A DNA stretch of 64,000 nt from Vibrio sp. SS-MA-C1-2 (GTDB lineage: Bacteria; Pseudomonadota; Gammaproteobacteria; Enterobacterales; Vibrionaceae), in contig NZ_CP090980.1 of NCBI RefSeq assembly GCF_021513135.1, positions 744,001 to 808,000 on the forward strand. Direction: 5' to 3'. The notes under the pieces were generated by a model. It was not told where the DNA came from and searched no databases. It saw nothing but the letters and a program-made list of their open reading frames with translations. This document shows, piece by piece, positions 1 to 8,063 of this stretch (position 1 is its first letter; the number at the start of each line of letters is the position of its first letter). Made by a program: the position numbers and the translations under genes.

Positions 1-84
1 AAAGACCGCGGTATTGGCTATTGGGTTCATTACTGCAAAAAAGCCCATAAATGCAGTTACCGCAACGGAAATAATATCTGACAT
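1..84 (-). CDS. MarC family membrane protein, N-terminus (partial)
   Basis: The minus strand starts with ATG at 84 and reads 28 residues, MSDIISVAVTAF followed by MGFFAVMNPIANTAVF, to the window edge without a stop. The hydrophobic stretch with MNPIAN resembles the first membrane helix of MarC/YhgN-type proteins (DP/NP-I-G/A-N motif). These are inner-membrane proteins of about 200 residues with poorly known substrates. Only the first helix is present, so the family call rests on one motif. Confidence 0.6.
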   Translation of the reverse strand, partial: MSDIISVAVTAFMGFFAVMNPIANTAVF

Positions 85-162
85 AGCTCACCAAGTTATA
101 AGAATAAGAGAAATAATTTTAAGTTTAGTTCAGAAATCAATAACATTACTGTTAGAGATTAA

Positions 163-244
163 TATATTCCTTTTGAGTTGAGATTGTGGGTTTTCGACTA
201 CATTCATTCGCCTATTAGTAGTAACTCCAATTATTTTGAGTATA
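163..244 (+). repeat. ERIC-like repeat, decayed short copy
   Basis: It matches the ends of the window's ERIC-like family: a TTGAGTTG-type left arm, CATTCATTCGCC in the middle and AACTCCAATTATTTTGAG before a terminal TATA. The central part is missing and the left arm is diverged. A still weaker relic lies at about 571-625, containing GTTGCTAG and CCTGCTAGCAAC. Confidence 0.55.
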
Positions 245-279
245 ATCGAGAAATTAAATATTTAGCTTAGAGAATACCC

Positions 280-558
280 ATGGCTCAAACTGCACATGCA
301 CTGCATATATTAGTGAAACATAAAGAGAAAGCTGACGATATTATGGCTCAGTTAAAGAAGGGCGCCAAGTTTCAAACTTTAGCGAAAAAGTACTCCACAT
401 GCCCATCAGGTAAAAAAGGAGGAGATTTAGGTGAATTTCGTAAAGGCCAAATGGTGCCACAGTTTGATAAAGCCGTTTTTCAAGGAGAAGTGATCACTCC
501 TCAACTTGTTAAGACTAAGTTTGGTTGGCATATTGTGAAAGTACTATACCGTACTTAA
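280..558 (+). CDS. ppiC: Peptidyl-prolyl cis-trans isomerase C (parvulin)
   Basis: A 92-residue single-domain parvulin, the same length as E. coli PpiC (93). It catalyses cis-trans isomerisation of prolyl bonds in the cytoplasm. Family signatures visible are HALHILVKH at the N-terminus, the [16 protein letters not shown] loop, the [10 protein letters not shown] helix and the C-terminal [11 protein letters not shown] strand. There is no signal peptide or membrane segment, which separates it from SurA and PpiD. It stands alone, with an ERIC-like relic upstream. The assignment is secure. Confidence 0.95.
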   Translation: MAQTAHALHILVKHKEKADDIMAQLKKGAKFQTLAKKYSTCPSGKKGGDLGEFRKGQMVPQFDKAVFQGEVITPQLVKTKFGWHIVKVLYRT

Positions 559-806
559 TTATTTATCCTTCTTTTCTTTAATGTTGCTAGAGAGTCGTAA
601 TATTTTTCGCCTGCTAGCAACTTTATCTGCCTTCCTTAAATATAAAGTCCTATATAATCAAATGCTTGTTGTTATTTTGTTTGTCGAGTAATTAATGGTG
701 CCCTTTAAGTTGCATTTTTAATGCATGTTATGTATTATGTGTTCAAGCAATGCTGAAGAGTTAATCGGTTAGCATGAAATAATATTGAATTAAGTGGAGA
801 ATAAAT

Positions 807-908
807 ATGAGTTGTTGTGGAGCCTGTGGCGGTCAAGATCATGATGAAAAACCAAAGAAAAATGAAGAGACACAACAAACAAATACAGAGAATAAAGCAG
901 ACTCATAA
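807..908 (+). CDS. Small CCG-motif protein (CCGSCS-like family)
   Basis: A 33-residue ORF starting MSCCGACGGQDHDEKPKK, preceded by GTGGAGA as ribosome-binding site. The N-terminal Cys-Cys-Gly-X-Cys motif followed by a short, highly charged, hydrophilic tail resembles the tiny CCGSCS-motif proteins known from Vibrionaceae and relatives, whose function is unknown. The cysteine pair could bind metal or be modified; that is inference. An ERIC-like repeat begins five bases after the stop and a strong hairpin terminator follows, so it is probably a monocistronic transcript. Confidence 0.7.
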   Translation: MSCCGACGGQDHDEKPKKNEETQQTNTENKADS

Positions 909-912
909 GCTG

Positions 913-991
913 TATACCCTTCATCCTTGAAGTCGCTAGGTTATTGGCTGTACTCGTTCGCCGACTAGCCACTCCAATTATTTTAGGTATA
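913..991 (+). repeat. ERIC-like repeat, short form
   Basis: It starts TATACCCTTCATCCTTGAAG and ends ATTATTTTAGGTATA. The central half, usually about 45 bases around CATGGGGCCTCATTCACTTG, is missing, joining GTACTCGTTCGCC directly to GACTAGCCACTCC. Internally deleted ERIC forms are well known in enterobacteria and vibrios. With the terminator at 1010-1067 it fills much of the gap 909-1335, where no other gene was seen. Confidence 0.8.
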
Positions 992-1009
992 ACATCCTTT
1001 ATTTATTCA

Positions 1010-1067
1010 AAAACCAGTACTATTTAATTTTTATTCAAAAGTTGAAAATTAAATAGGCTGGTTTTCT
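1010..1067 (+). terminator. Rho-independent terminator (long hairpin)
   Basis: AAAACCAG (1010-1017) pairs with CTGGTTTT (1058-1065). Inside it TATTTAATTTT (1021-1031) pairs with AAAATTAAATA (1045-1055). The T-rich 3' side suits termination of the small CCG-motif gene on the plus strand. Confidence 0.7.
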
Positions 1068-1335
1068 TGTTTAATTTCGATAAAGAGGTTTGAGTAAGCC
1101 AATAATGAAGAACGGGTATTTTTATTCTATTATTTGTTGAAATCGTCAATAACACCTTGGTTATGTAAGTAAAAAACAGACCCGTATTTTTACGAGTGTC
1201 TGACTTATTTTATTGCTGTATATTCCTTAATCATCAGGATTATTTTTAATATCTCGGCTATTTTAGCTGTTTACTTTGAGAGACTGTTTAAAACTAAAGA
1301 CTGACATTCTTGTATTGAAAAGAAGAGGCTAAGTA

Positions 1336-1590
1336 ATGAAAGTTGGTATTTCTAAATTAGAGCAATTACGTATTCAAGAGCAACTGCTTCATGATTTTGA
1401 ATTAAAGTATCATATTCAATTAACTGGATTAGATATTGATGAATTTGGTCAAGTTGAATCTATTAATGACAACGGTTTTATTAATCTCTGCTGTCTTGAC
1501 TGCTCAAGAACAAAAGTCGTTCGCCCTGAGGTGGTTACTGAAGCGTTAAAATCCGATGAGAATCAACTTCTGTCTGGATTGTGTCGTTAA
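1336..1590 (+). CDS. Hypothetical 84-residue protein
   Basis: I do not recognise this protein. It starts MKVGISKLEQLRIQEQLLHDFE, is soluble and acidic, and carries a CCLDC cysteine cluster at about residues 52-56 that could bind a metal. No signal peptide or membrane segment is visible. The start has a plausible ribosome-binding site (AGAGGCTAAGT before ATG). It stands alone, with decayed ERIC sequence downstream. The codon pattern looks like a real short gene rather than a shadow, but the function is unknown. Confidence 0.55.
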   Translation: MKVGISKLEQLRIQEQLLHDFELKYHIQLTGLDIDEFGQVESINDNGFINLCCLDCSRTKVVRPEVVTEALKSDENQLLSGLCR

Positions 1591-1657
1591 TCGAGTACTT
1601 GGATAGATAACTAGACTCATGTTGTCGATGAGTTTTATTTCAGGTTTATCTCTTTTA

Positions 1658-1783
1658 TAGTTGAAATTAGCTAGGCTAGGTTTACAACAGTAACAGCGTC
1701 TTTCGTTTGCCTCAATTATATAGTCTATCTATATTCATGAGGCCTCATTCACTTACCGCCAACTAATGACTCAAATATTTTAG
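1658..1783 (+). repeat. ERIC-like repeat, diverged full-length copy
   Basis: The family core is recognisable: AATTATATAGTCTATCTATA then TTCATGAGGCCTCATTCACTTACCGCC and AAATATTTTAGG at the right end. The left arm (GAAATTAGCTAGGCTAGG) is strongly diverged. It lies just past the 3' end of the minus-strand EamA gene. Confidence 0.6.
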
Positions 1784-1785
1784 GT

Positions 1786-2676
1786 TTATGATTTATTTTC
1801 TTTAAATAGATTAATCAAAGCCCCGCCAATAATTAATACAGTACCCATTAACGTGGTTGAAGTTGGTACTTCATTAAAAAAGAAAATACCTAAAGCAATA
1901 GCAAACAAGACTTGAATATAAGAGTACGCCATTGTTTTACTTGCTGCCCCCACTTTCATCGCTTTGGTGATAAAGACTTGACCAATTTGAGTGAATAACC
2001 CAACTAGGATTAACAATACTAACTGATATAAATCAGGAACAACGATTTCATTTCCTAATAAAAAGAGTGCAACAGGAAGCGCAAAAAGAGGAAAATAGAA
2101 TACAATTACCGCAGGATCTTCTTTCCTGCTTAGCTTTTTTACGATGGTATAGGCAACTGAGCTAGCCGTTGCACCCATCAAGGCGACAATAAGACCAAAT
2201 GTTGGAATGTCATCAACTTGAGATGCAAAAAACAGATCAGGTTTGACGATTATCACAACTCCAAATGCACCTAATGCAATACTCAAAATAGTTGATAGAT
2301 GGATTCGTTCTTTTAAGAATAAGAAAGCCAAAATAGAAGTAATAATTGGGGTCGTATTTTGGATAATCGTTGCTTCTGCTAAAGGAAGTACGGTTAACGC
2401 ATAGTAAACACAAATTAATCCTGTTGTTCCAATGACTCCTCGGCAAGAGAGAAGTAGCTTATTATGTCCCCATATCGATATTCTTTTCTTTTTAACCATC
2501 AGATAACTTAAGATAACTGAAATTAAAGCTCTAACTGCAATGATCTCAAAAAGAGGGATCCCACTGTGGCTGACGAGTTTTACGCATACCGCCATTAAAG
2601 TAAAACCAAGAGCAGAAAGCAGCATAAATTGAATGCCAAGATAAGGGGAGCCGGCGGTAGCGCTTTGATTATGCAT
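1786..2676 (-). CDS. EamA/DMT family transporter
   Basis: A 296-residue membrane protein with about ten predicted hydrophobic helices arranged as two EamA repeats, typical of drug/metabolite exporters (inner membrane, substrate unknown). Family features include an early GFTLMAVCVKL helix, EATIIQNTTPIITSILAFLFLKERI in the first repeat, and FAIALGIFFFNEVPTSTTLMGTVLIIGGALIN at the end of the second. The start ATG is preceded on its own strand by AAGAAGGATATAT, so its Shine-Dalgarno sequence lies inside the ERIC-like repeat at 2678-2805. Transport substrate cannot be inferred from sequence. Confidence 0.88.
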   Translation of the reverse strand: MHNQSATAGSPYLGIQFMLLSALGFTLMAVCVKLVSHSGIPLFEIIAVRALISVILSYLMVKKKRISIWGHNKLLLSCRGVIGTTGLICVYYALTVLPLAEATIIQNTTPIITSILAFLFLKERIHLSTILSIALGAFGVVIIVKPDLFFASQVDDIPTFGLIVALMGATASSVAYTIVKKLSRKEDPAVIVFYFPLFALPVALFLLGNEIVVPDLYQLVLLILVGLFTQIGQVFITKAMKVGAASKTMAYSYIQVLFAIALGIFFFNEVPTSTTLMGTVLIIGGALINLFKENKS

Positions 2677-2677
2677 A

Positions 2678-2805
2678 TATATCCTTCTTACTTGAAGTTG
2701 CTAGGTTGTTGGCTATACTCATTCGCCCCAATTATATAGAAAACCTATACTCATGGGACCTCATTCACTTGCCGCCTACTAGCAACTCCAATTACTTTGG
2801 GTATA
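2678..2805 (+). repeat. ERIC-like repeat, intact full-length copy
   Basis: One of the best copies: a left end with ATCCTTCTTACTTGAAG, GTTGCTAGGTTGTTGG, CTCATTCGCCCCAAT, ACTCATGGGACCTCATTCAC, TTGCCGCCTACTAGCAAC, ending ATTACTTTGGGTATA. The outer arms are inverted repeats of each other. It begins one base before the EamA start codon and so forms its 5' untranslated leader. The rest of the gap to 3141 shows only AT-rich DNA that presumably holds the promoter of the next gene. Confidence 0.9.
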
Positions 2806-3141
2806 ATTTGCCATTGATGTTCTGAAGTGTTTGAAAAGTGAACTAAAGTAAGTGGTTAAATTAACAAGACATTATTGTCATCGATTGTAACGCGTTTACT
2901 TTTGTAAGCAAGGATTATGCTATCAATCACTCTTTTATAGAGTAATTACCCTAAGTTTTTATTTATTTTTAGGTTTTTATCCACTCCTTGGATTTTATCA
3001 GTTTGTCAGTGAGTGAAATGATCCTTATTTCATTAAATCAAGAGGATAGATTTATTTTTGTTAACGTGATACAACAATTGCGTTACAAAAAGCACTCACA
3101 AGCCAACAATGGAATAACGCAAATATAGAAGGATCTGAAAA

Positions 3142-4755
3142 ATGAAGAAATTTAAATCAACTCTCATTGCCATTACGATAGCACTGACGTTTGCAACGCC
3201 CAGTTTTGCTGCTGAAGTACCCGCAGATGTTCAATTAGCACAAGAACAGACATTAACTCGAGGCAATGGTGCAGAAGTGCCGACGCTTGATCCGATTATG
3301 GCATCAGATACAGCCAGTGCTCGTGTTATTAATGATATGTTTGAAGGATTGCTAACTGAAGATCTTCATGGCAACTTAATCCCTGCGTTAGCAACGGATT
3401 GGACGATTTCTGAAGATAAAAAACGTTATACCTTCAACTTACGTGAGGCACAATGGTCGGATGGCGAAGCGATTACTGCCCGTGATTTTGTCTTCGCATT
3501 GAAGCGAATTGTCGATCCTAATACTGGCGCGCCTTATTCTTGGTATGTCAATATGGCGAACATTGTTAATGCCTCTGAGATCACAAAAGGAGATATCTCA
3601 CCAGATAAGCTAGGCGTTAAAGCACTTGATGACCAGACGTTAGAGATAAATTTAACTAAAGCGACACCTTATTTTATTAAAATGTTAGCGCATTCAAGTA
3701 TGTTTCCACTTCCACAGCATGTGGTTGAAAAGTATGGTTCAACGTGGACTAAGCCTGAACATATGGTGACGAGCAGTGCGTATAAACTCGATAAATGGGT
3801 GATCAATGAGCGTATTGTGTTGAGTCGAAATGAAGCATATTGGAACGACAAGAAAACCATTATTAATGAAGTGACTTATCTGCCAATTGAAGACTTAAAT
3901 GCAGAATATAACCGATTCCGCACCAATGAAATTGATTTAACGTCAACCGTCCCTTTAGAGTTATTTAAAGTGATTAAACGAGATCTTCCTGATGAGTTAT
4001 TAACCATGCCGTCATTAGGAACCTATTATTATCTCTTTAATGTCAATAAAGCCCCATTTAATGATCCGAAAATTCGTCAAGCCTTAGCTTATGCGATCGA
4101 TCGTGATGTTGTGGTTAATGGAATTCTAGGACAAGGGCAGATCCCGGCGTATACCAATACACCCCCAGCCGTTGCTGGATTTGATGTGCCCAAATTAGAG
4201 TGGGCTACATTGAGCCAAAAAGAACGTAATCAAAAAGCAAAAGCGTTATTGGCTGAAGCGGGTTACGGGGAAGAGAATCCATTAACGTTTGAGTTGGATT
4301 ATAATACTTCTGAATCTCACAAAAAGTTAGCGATCGCGATCTCTTCCATGTGGAATAAAAACTTAGGGACAAAAGTTACCTTAGCAAACCAAGAATGGAA
4401 AACCTTCCTCCAAACATTGTCAGAGAAAGATTTTAGTGTTGCGCGTTATGCATGGATTGGTGACTATAATGAAGCTTCAACGTTTTTAAGTTATTTTGAT
4501 TCAGAAGGGTTGAACTACGGTGGTTGGTCAAATAAAAACTATGATCAACTATTGAGTGATGCATCATTCTCGGAGACGGATCAAGGACGAGAAAAATTGT
4601 ATCAACAGGCTGAAGAGATATTTGCGAAAGAGATGCCCGCGATTCCAGTTTATTTCTATACTCGTACCGTATTGAAACAGACCAATATTGGCGGCTATAG
4701 CAAAGACAACGCATCAGATAATCGCTATACCCGTGACTTATACATTACAAAATAA
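3142..4755 (+). CDS. Oligopeptide ABC transporter substrate-binding protein (OppA/MppA-like)
   Basis: A 537-residue periplasmic binding protein of the SBP_bac_5 family, the size of E. coli OppA or MppA (543 and 537). Residues 1-23 form a signal peptide ending SFA|A. Characteristic blocks are EVPTLDPIMASDTASARVINDMFEGL, the TFNLREAQWSDGEAITARDFVFA block, and INEVTYLPIEDLNAEYNRFRTNEID, which occurs in OppA-type proteins. It binds peptides for import by a separate Opp permease. No permease genes adjoin it, so it is an orphan binding protein and could serve murein tripeptide like MppA. A terminator follows. Confidence 0.9.
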   Translation: MKKFKSTLIAITIALTFATPSFAAEVPADVQLAQEQTLTRGNGAEVPTLDPIMASDTASARVINDMFEGLLTEDLHGNLIPALATDWTISEDKKRYTFNLREAQWSDGEAITARDFVFALKRIVDPNTGAPYSWYVNMANIVNASEITKGDISPDKLGVKALDDQTLEINLTKATPYFIKMLAHSSMFPLPQHVVEKYGSTWTKPEHMVTSSAYKLDKWVINERIVLSRNEAYWNDKKTIINEVTYLPIEDLNAEYNRFRTNEIDLTSTVPLELFKVIKRDLPDELLTMPSLGTYYYLFNVNKAPFNDPKIRQALAYAIDRDVVVNGILGQGQIPAYTNTPPAVAGFDVPKLEWATLSQKERNQKAKALLAEAGYGEENPLTFELDYNTSESHKKLAIAISSMWNKNLGTKVTLANQEWKTFLQTLSEKDFSVARYAWIGDYNEASTFLSYFDSEGLNYGGWSNKNYDQLLSDASFSETDQGREKLYQQAEEIFAKEMPAIPVYFYTRTVLKQTNIGGYSKDNASDNRYTRDLYITK

Positions 4756-4796
4756 TCGCAATCCAAGATTAGAACGAAGATAATCGTTTAAAACAG

Positions 4797-4845
4797 AAAA
4801 CCCCAACTCAGATGCTAAAATAGCAATTTGAATTGGGGTTTTATT
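4797..4845 (+). terminator. Rho-independent terminator
   Basis: AAAACCCCAA (4797-4806) pairs with TTGGGGTTTT (4833-4842) and a T-rich tail follows. It ends the transcript of the oligopeptide-binding protein. Because the A-rich 5' side mirrors the tail, it can also act on the convergent symporter transcript. Confidence 0.85.
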
Positions 4846-4906
4846 TTATTAGTAAAATGAAATTTTAATTAAAAATCAACTTACTAATTTATTTCACTTA
4901 TTTCAC

Positions 4907-6610
4907 TTATTTACTTGCTAATGCTTTGTTCTTACCTTTACGGATAGCATTGCTAATAAAGATAACAGCCAACATTGCGATACCCAGCAGACCATACATC
5001 TCCATCCAGAAGTAATCGCCGCTAACCAGACCAATATCTGAGAAGGTTAAGAATGCACCAATGACCATCCAAACAACGATAGCAGAAGCTGCGTAACGAT
5101 GCTCCCAAGGGGTTAAGTCAACCGCATCACTGGTCGGCAATACATAATCCGTTTGGCGTGGTTTAATGGCACCAATCACAAACATCAGAATCGTACACAC
5201 AACGAATAGAATCGCTAACTGATGTAAGAAGTGCAGTGGCGTATGGAAAATAAGCTGCATTGAACCGTAAGACAATACGAATACGGTCAGAGCAATTTTC
5301 GCCGCGATAGCTGGTACACGTTTAGAGATGTAACCAACAAAAACGATAGTAAAGATAGGCACACTAAAGAAGCCAGCAACCATCTGTAGGTATTGGAATA
5401 GACCTTCAGGAGCGTACATGATGAATGGTGAAATACAGATTGCAGCAATGGCAATGAAAATACCAAAAATACGACCTTTAGATACTAACTCTTTATCACT
5501 TTGACCTTTACCAAATAATGGCTTATAAACATTCAATGTGAATAGAGTTGTTGAGCTACTTAATACACCATTAAAGGTACTTAAAATTGCACCAAACATA
5601 ACGGCAACAAAGAAGCCAACTAATGGTTTAGGTAACACTTCGTTCACTAAACGAGTATACATCGTATCAGGGTTACCGGCATCAGAACCAAACATATGGA
5701 AAGCAATAACACCCGGGATGATTAGGAATAACGGAGTTATAACTTTAATTGAACCAGCAAGAATAACCCCTTTTTGGCCTTCTTTTAAGTTTTTAGCCCC
5801 TAAAGCACGCTGAATAATGGATTGGTCAGTACCCCAATAATACAAGTTTACTAGTAATAGACCAGTAAATACGGTAGAGAACGGCAGTGGATCGCTGCTA
5901 GAACCAACAGATTGCAGTTTCTCAGGTGCATGAGTCAAGATGAGGTTTAGACCGTCACCAAAGCTACCATGACCTAATGCCATTAGACCGAACACTGGGA
6001 TCATTAGACCACCAATAACCAGACCGACACCATTGATGGTATCGGCAATAACAACCGCTTTTAAACCACCATAAATCGCATAAAAGAAGCCTAAGAAACC
6101 GATAGCTGCAGAAATAATCCAGATAGCTTGGAAGTTAGTTACTCCGAGTAACGCATCAACTTGGAATATTTGGTTAATGATTACCGCACCAGCATAAAGG
6201 GTTGTCGGTAAAATGTTGATGACGTATTGACATAAGAACAGTAATGTAACGAACTGTTTAGTTGCTTTGTCATAACGATTTTCTAAAAAGTCAGGTACTG
6301 TGGTGATCCCTTGCTTAAGATAGCGAGGAACTAACATTAGGGCGACGATAACGAGTGTCACACCGGATGCCACTTCCCAGCCCATCACACTCATATTGCT
6401 GCTGTAAGCTTGACCACTCATGCCAACAAAGTTACTGGCACTTAAGTTGGTTAAAATAAGTGATGAGGCAATAACGATCCCCGTTAAGCTTCGTCCACCA
6501 AGGAAGTAGCTATCTTGAGTATCGTTTTTATTATTTCTTATCTTTAAGAATGTGATAATCCCAACTAGCCCCGTAAAGGCTAGAAAGGAGAGCAATGTAA
6601 CAAATTGCAT
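4907..6610 (-). CDS. Sodium:solute symporter (SSS family)
   Basis: A 567-residue inner-membrane protein with about fourteen hydrophobic helices, the size of SglT/YidK-like sodium symporters. Typical blocks are GGRSLTGIVIASSLILTNLSASNFVG in the first helices (sodium-binding region of the LeuT fold), FYAIYGGLKAVVIADTINGVGL, and WGTDQSIIQRALGAKNLKEGQKG. It couples sodium entry to uptake of a solute, probably a sugar or sugar acid by family resemblance. It is the second gene of a two-gene unit, 13 bases after the alpha/beta hydrolase, and both lie downstream of two LacI-type operators. Confidence 0.9.
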   Translation of the reverse strand: MQFVTLLSFLAFTGLVGIITFLKIRNNKNDTQDSYFLGGRSLTGIVIASSLILTNLSASNFVGMSGQAYSSNMSVMGWEVASGVTLVIVALMLVPRYLKQGITTVPDFLENRYDKATKQFVTLLFLCQYVINILPTTLYAGAVIINQIFQVDALLGVTNFQAIWIISAAIGFLGFFYAIYGGLKAVVIADTINGVGLVIGGLMIPVFGLMALGHGSFGDGLNLILTHAPEKLQSVGSSSDPLPFSTVFTGLLLVNLYYWGTDQSIIQRALGAKNLKEGQKGVILAGSIKVITPLFLIIPGVIAFHMFGSDAGNPDTMYTRLVNEVLPKPLVGFFVAVMFGAILSTFNGVLSSSTTLFTLNVYKPLFGKGQSDKELVSKGRIFGIFIAIAAICISPFIMYAPEGLFQYLQMVAGFFSVPIFTIVFVGYISKRVPAIAAKIALTVFVLSYGSMQLIFHTPLHFLHQLAILFVVCTILMFVIGAIKPRQTDYVLPTSDAVDLTPWEHRYAASAIVVWMVIGAFLTFSDIGLVSGDYFWMEMYGLLGIAMLAVIFISNAIRKGKNKALASK

Positions 6611-6623
6611 GTTGTAACTCCGA

Positions 6624-7442
6624 CTATTTTAGCGTTTTTTTAAACCATTCGAGACTGGATTCGATGGCTTGATTAAGTTTTATTATTGATTTAGAGGTGT
6701 CAAATGAATGGTCTGCATTCAAAGTGACGAACGCCTGTTGATATTGATGATACTTGATGTATAAATTACTGCTCTGTGGTTGTAATACCACATCATCTTC
6801 AGTACCGACAATGACCATTAATGGCTGGGTATAGCTCCCTATTGCTGCAATCGGATCATACTCATAGAGGTCAAAAAAGAATTCTGATGAAAGAGGTCCG
6901 TACTTTGTTCCCCAGCGCGCTGGAAGAGCGACCTGATCAGTTTTTCCGCTTACCGCCTGATGAACCGCTTCAGGGGTAAATATTTGACTAAATGTTGCAT
7001 AAGGATTGCTCACTGGATTCCATAAGACCAGAGAATCAATATTTTCATTACTTGACGCTGTAATTGCTGAAATTAAGCCTCCTAAACTTAATCCCAACAA
7101 CCCTACCTTGGTGAAAGAGATAGGGAGTTCATCTAACTGGCTCAGTATAAAAGCTAAATCATTTAGCTCTGTTGTAATGGTGGTGTTAAACCAGTCACCT
7201 TTACTTTCCCCACTGCCACTAAAATCACATCGTAATGTTGCGATTCCAGCATTAGCAAATTGCTCAGCAGTTAGTTGAAACATTCCTTTATCAGTTGTTG
7301 CAACAAGAGACTCGTTACAATCACCAGTAAAGCCATGACAAAGAATCACTAATGGTGGAGAGTCAATCTGGGTTGGAAATGTCAAGACTCCATTTATGGC
7401 GAGTTGACTATTTTCAAAACTAATTAATTGAGTATTCATCAT
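6624..7442 (-). CDS. Alpha/beta hydrolase (serine aminopeptidase S33-like)
   Basis: A 272-residue cytoplasmic alpha/beta hydrolase. The oxyanion-hole block is VILCHGFTGDCNES (about 32-45), the nucleophile elbow is GLLGLSLGG (Ser near 118), the acid is likely the Asp in VIVGTEDDVVLQPQ, and the histidine lies in LNADHSFD near residue 246. The catalytic triad is therefore complete. Esterase or acyl-transfer activity on a small molecule is likely; the natural substrate is unknown. It is the first gene of an operon with the sodium symporter, suggesting it processes the solute taken up. Confidence 0.85.
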   Translation of the reverse strand: MMNTQLISFENSQLAINGVLTFPTQIDSPPLVILCHGFTGDCNESLVATTDKGMFQLTAEQFANAGIATLRCDFSGSGESKGDWFNTTITTELNDLAFILSQLDELPISFTKVGLLGLSLGGLISAITASSNENIDSLVLWNPVSNPYATFSQIFTPEAVHQAVSGKTDQVALPARWGTKYGPLSSEFFFDLYEYDPIAAIGSYTQPLMVIVGTEDDVVLQPQSSNLYIKYHQYQQAFVTLNADHSFDTSKSIIKLNQAIESSLEWFKKTLK

Positions 7443-7483
7443 TAATATCCATTGTTAATATTTAATAATGCTATCACGCAAAT

Positions 7484-7617
7484 TCAATGATTCACAAATT
7501 AATAGTGAAAAGTGTGATAACGTTTACATTATTTTATGTTGTACATTATTTTATATATCCATTATTAAGTATGATTATGGATTTTAAGGGATATTATCCC
7601 AAATTGTGAATCATTGA
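7484..7617. repeat. Inverted pair of TTGTGAATCATTGA elements
   Basis: The 14-base element TTGTGAATCATTGA occurs at 7604-7617 and in reverse complement at about 7484-7497, facing each other across the operon's upstream region. Each arm holds a TGAATCA-like half palindrome. The pair brackets the first LacI-type operator, so it may be a binding site for a second regulator. Confidence 0.5.
7515..7528. promoter_or_regulatory. LacI-family operator (proximal)
   Basis: TGATAACGTTTACA is a near-palindrome around a central CG, the shape of operators bound by LacI/GalR repressors. It lies about 75 bases upstream of the hydrolase-symporter start codon (minus strand). Which repressor binds is not known; none is encoded nearby. 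Confidence 0.65.
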
Positions 7618-7631
7618 TTCCATTTATGAGG

Positions 7632-7645
7632 TGTAATCGTTTACA
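7632..7645. promoter_or_regulatory. LacI-family operator (distal)
   Basis: TGTAATCGTTTACA is a nearly perfect palindrome (reverse complement TGTAAACGATTACA). It lies 117 bases from the proximal operator. Two such sites at this spacing suggest looping repression of the hydrolase-symporter operon. The remainder of 7443-7819 is AT-rich with no gene seen. Confidence 0.65.
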
Positions 7646-7819
7646 TTTTTAATGTAGTTTAAGTATATAAAAATAAAGACTTATAAATGAAAAATATAAG
7701 TTATATCTACATTACAGATTAATTATCATCAACTGATTCATATTCTCAAAAATGTGATAATCCTAAGTTTTAATTTCATATATGGTGCTTAAGTTAATTT
7801 TTTAATGAGACGACATACC

Positions 7820-8063
7820 ATGTATAACCCTGAAACATCTTCTTTATATAATACAATAAAAACTTTTTTTATGTGGTCATTTGGGTGATCTCATTGATAT
7901 CCTTTCCGACGATAGCGATTGAAGGGACGGTAACGGCAACAAATCAATCAGCCTTTGTTGAAGAGAGTCCAATAGAAAAAAAGTTGAACCGCAACTCAAT
8001 ATTAACCCAAACTTAACTTATATTGATCAGCTACCATCCCTTTATCATCAAAATAATTTTGAG
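7820..8063 (+). pseudogene. ldtD: 5' part of ldtD, separated by two apparent -1 frameshifts
   Basis: From ATG 7820 the frame reads MYNPETSSLYNTIKTFF to a T7 run (7864-7870). The next frame continues YVVIWVISLISFPTIAIEG, a signal-anchor-like helix, to an A7 run (7976-7982). A third frame then reads VEPQLNINPNLTYIDQL and PSLYHQNNFELIWQD straight into the large ORF. One extra T and one extra A would give one continuous protein of about 557 residues, close to E. coli LdtD (615). Confidence 0.75.

Noticed and set aside
5538-5813. 91-residue plus-strand ORF inside the symporter gene
   Set aside because: Antisense shadow of a clearly conserved membrane protein; composition follows the complement of that frame.
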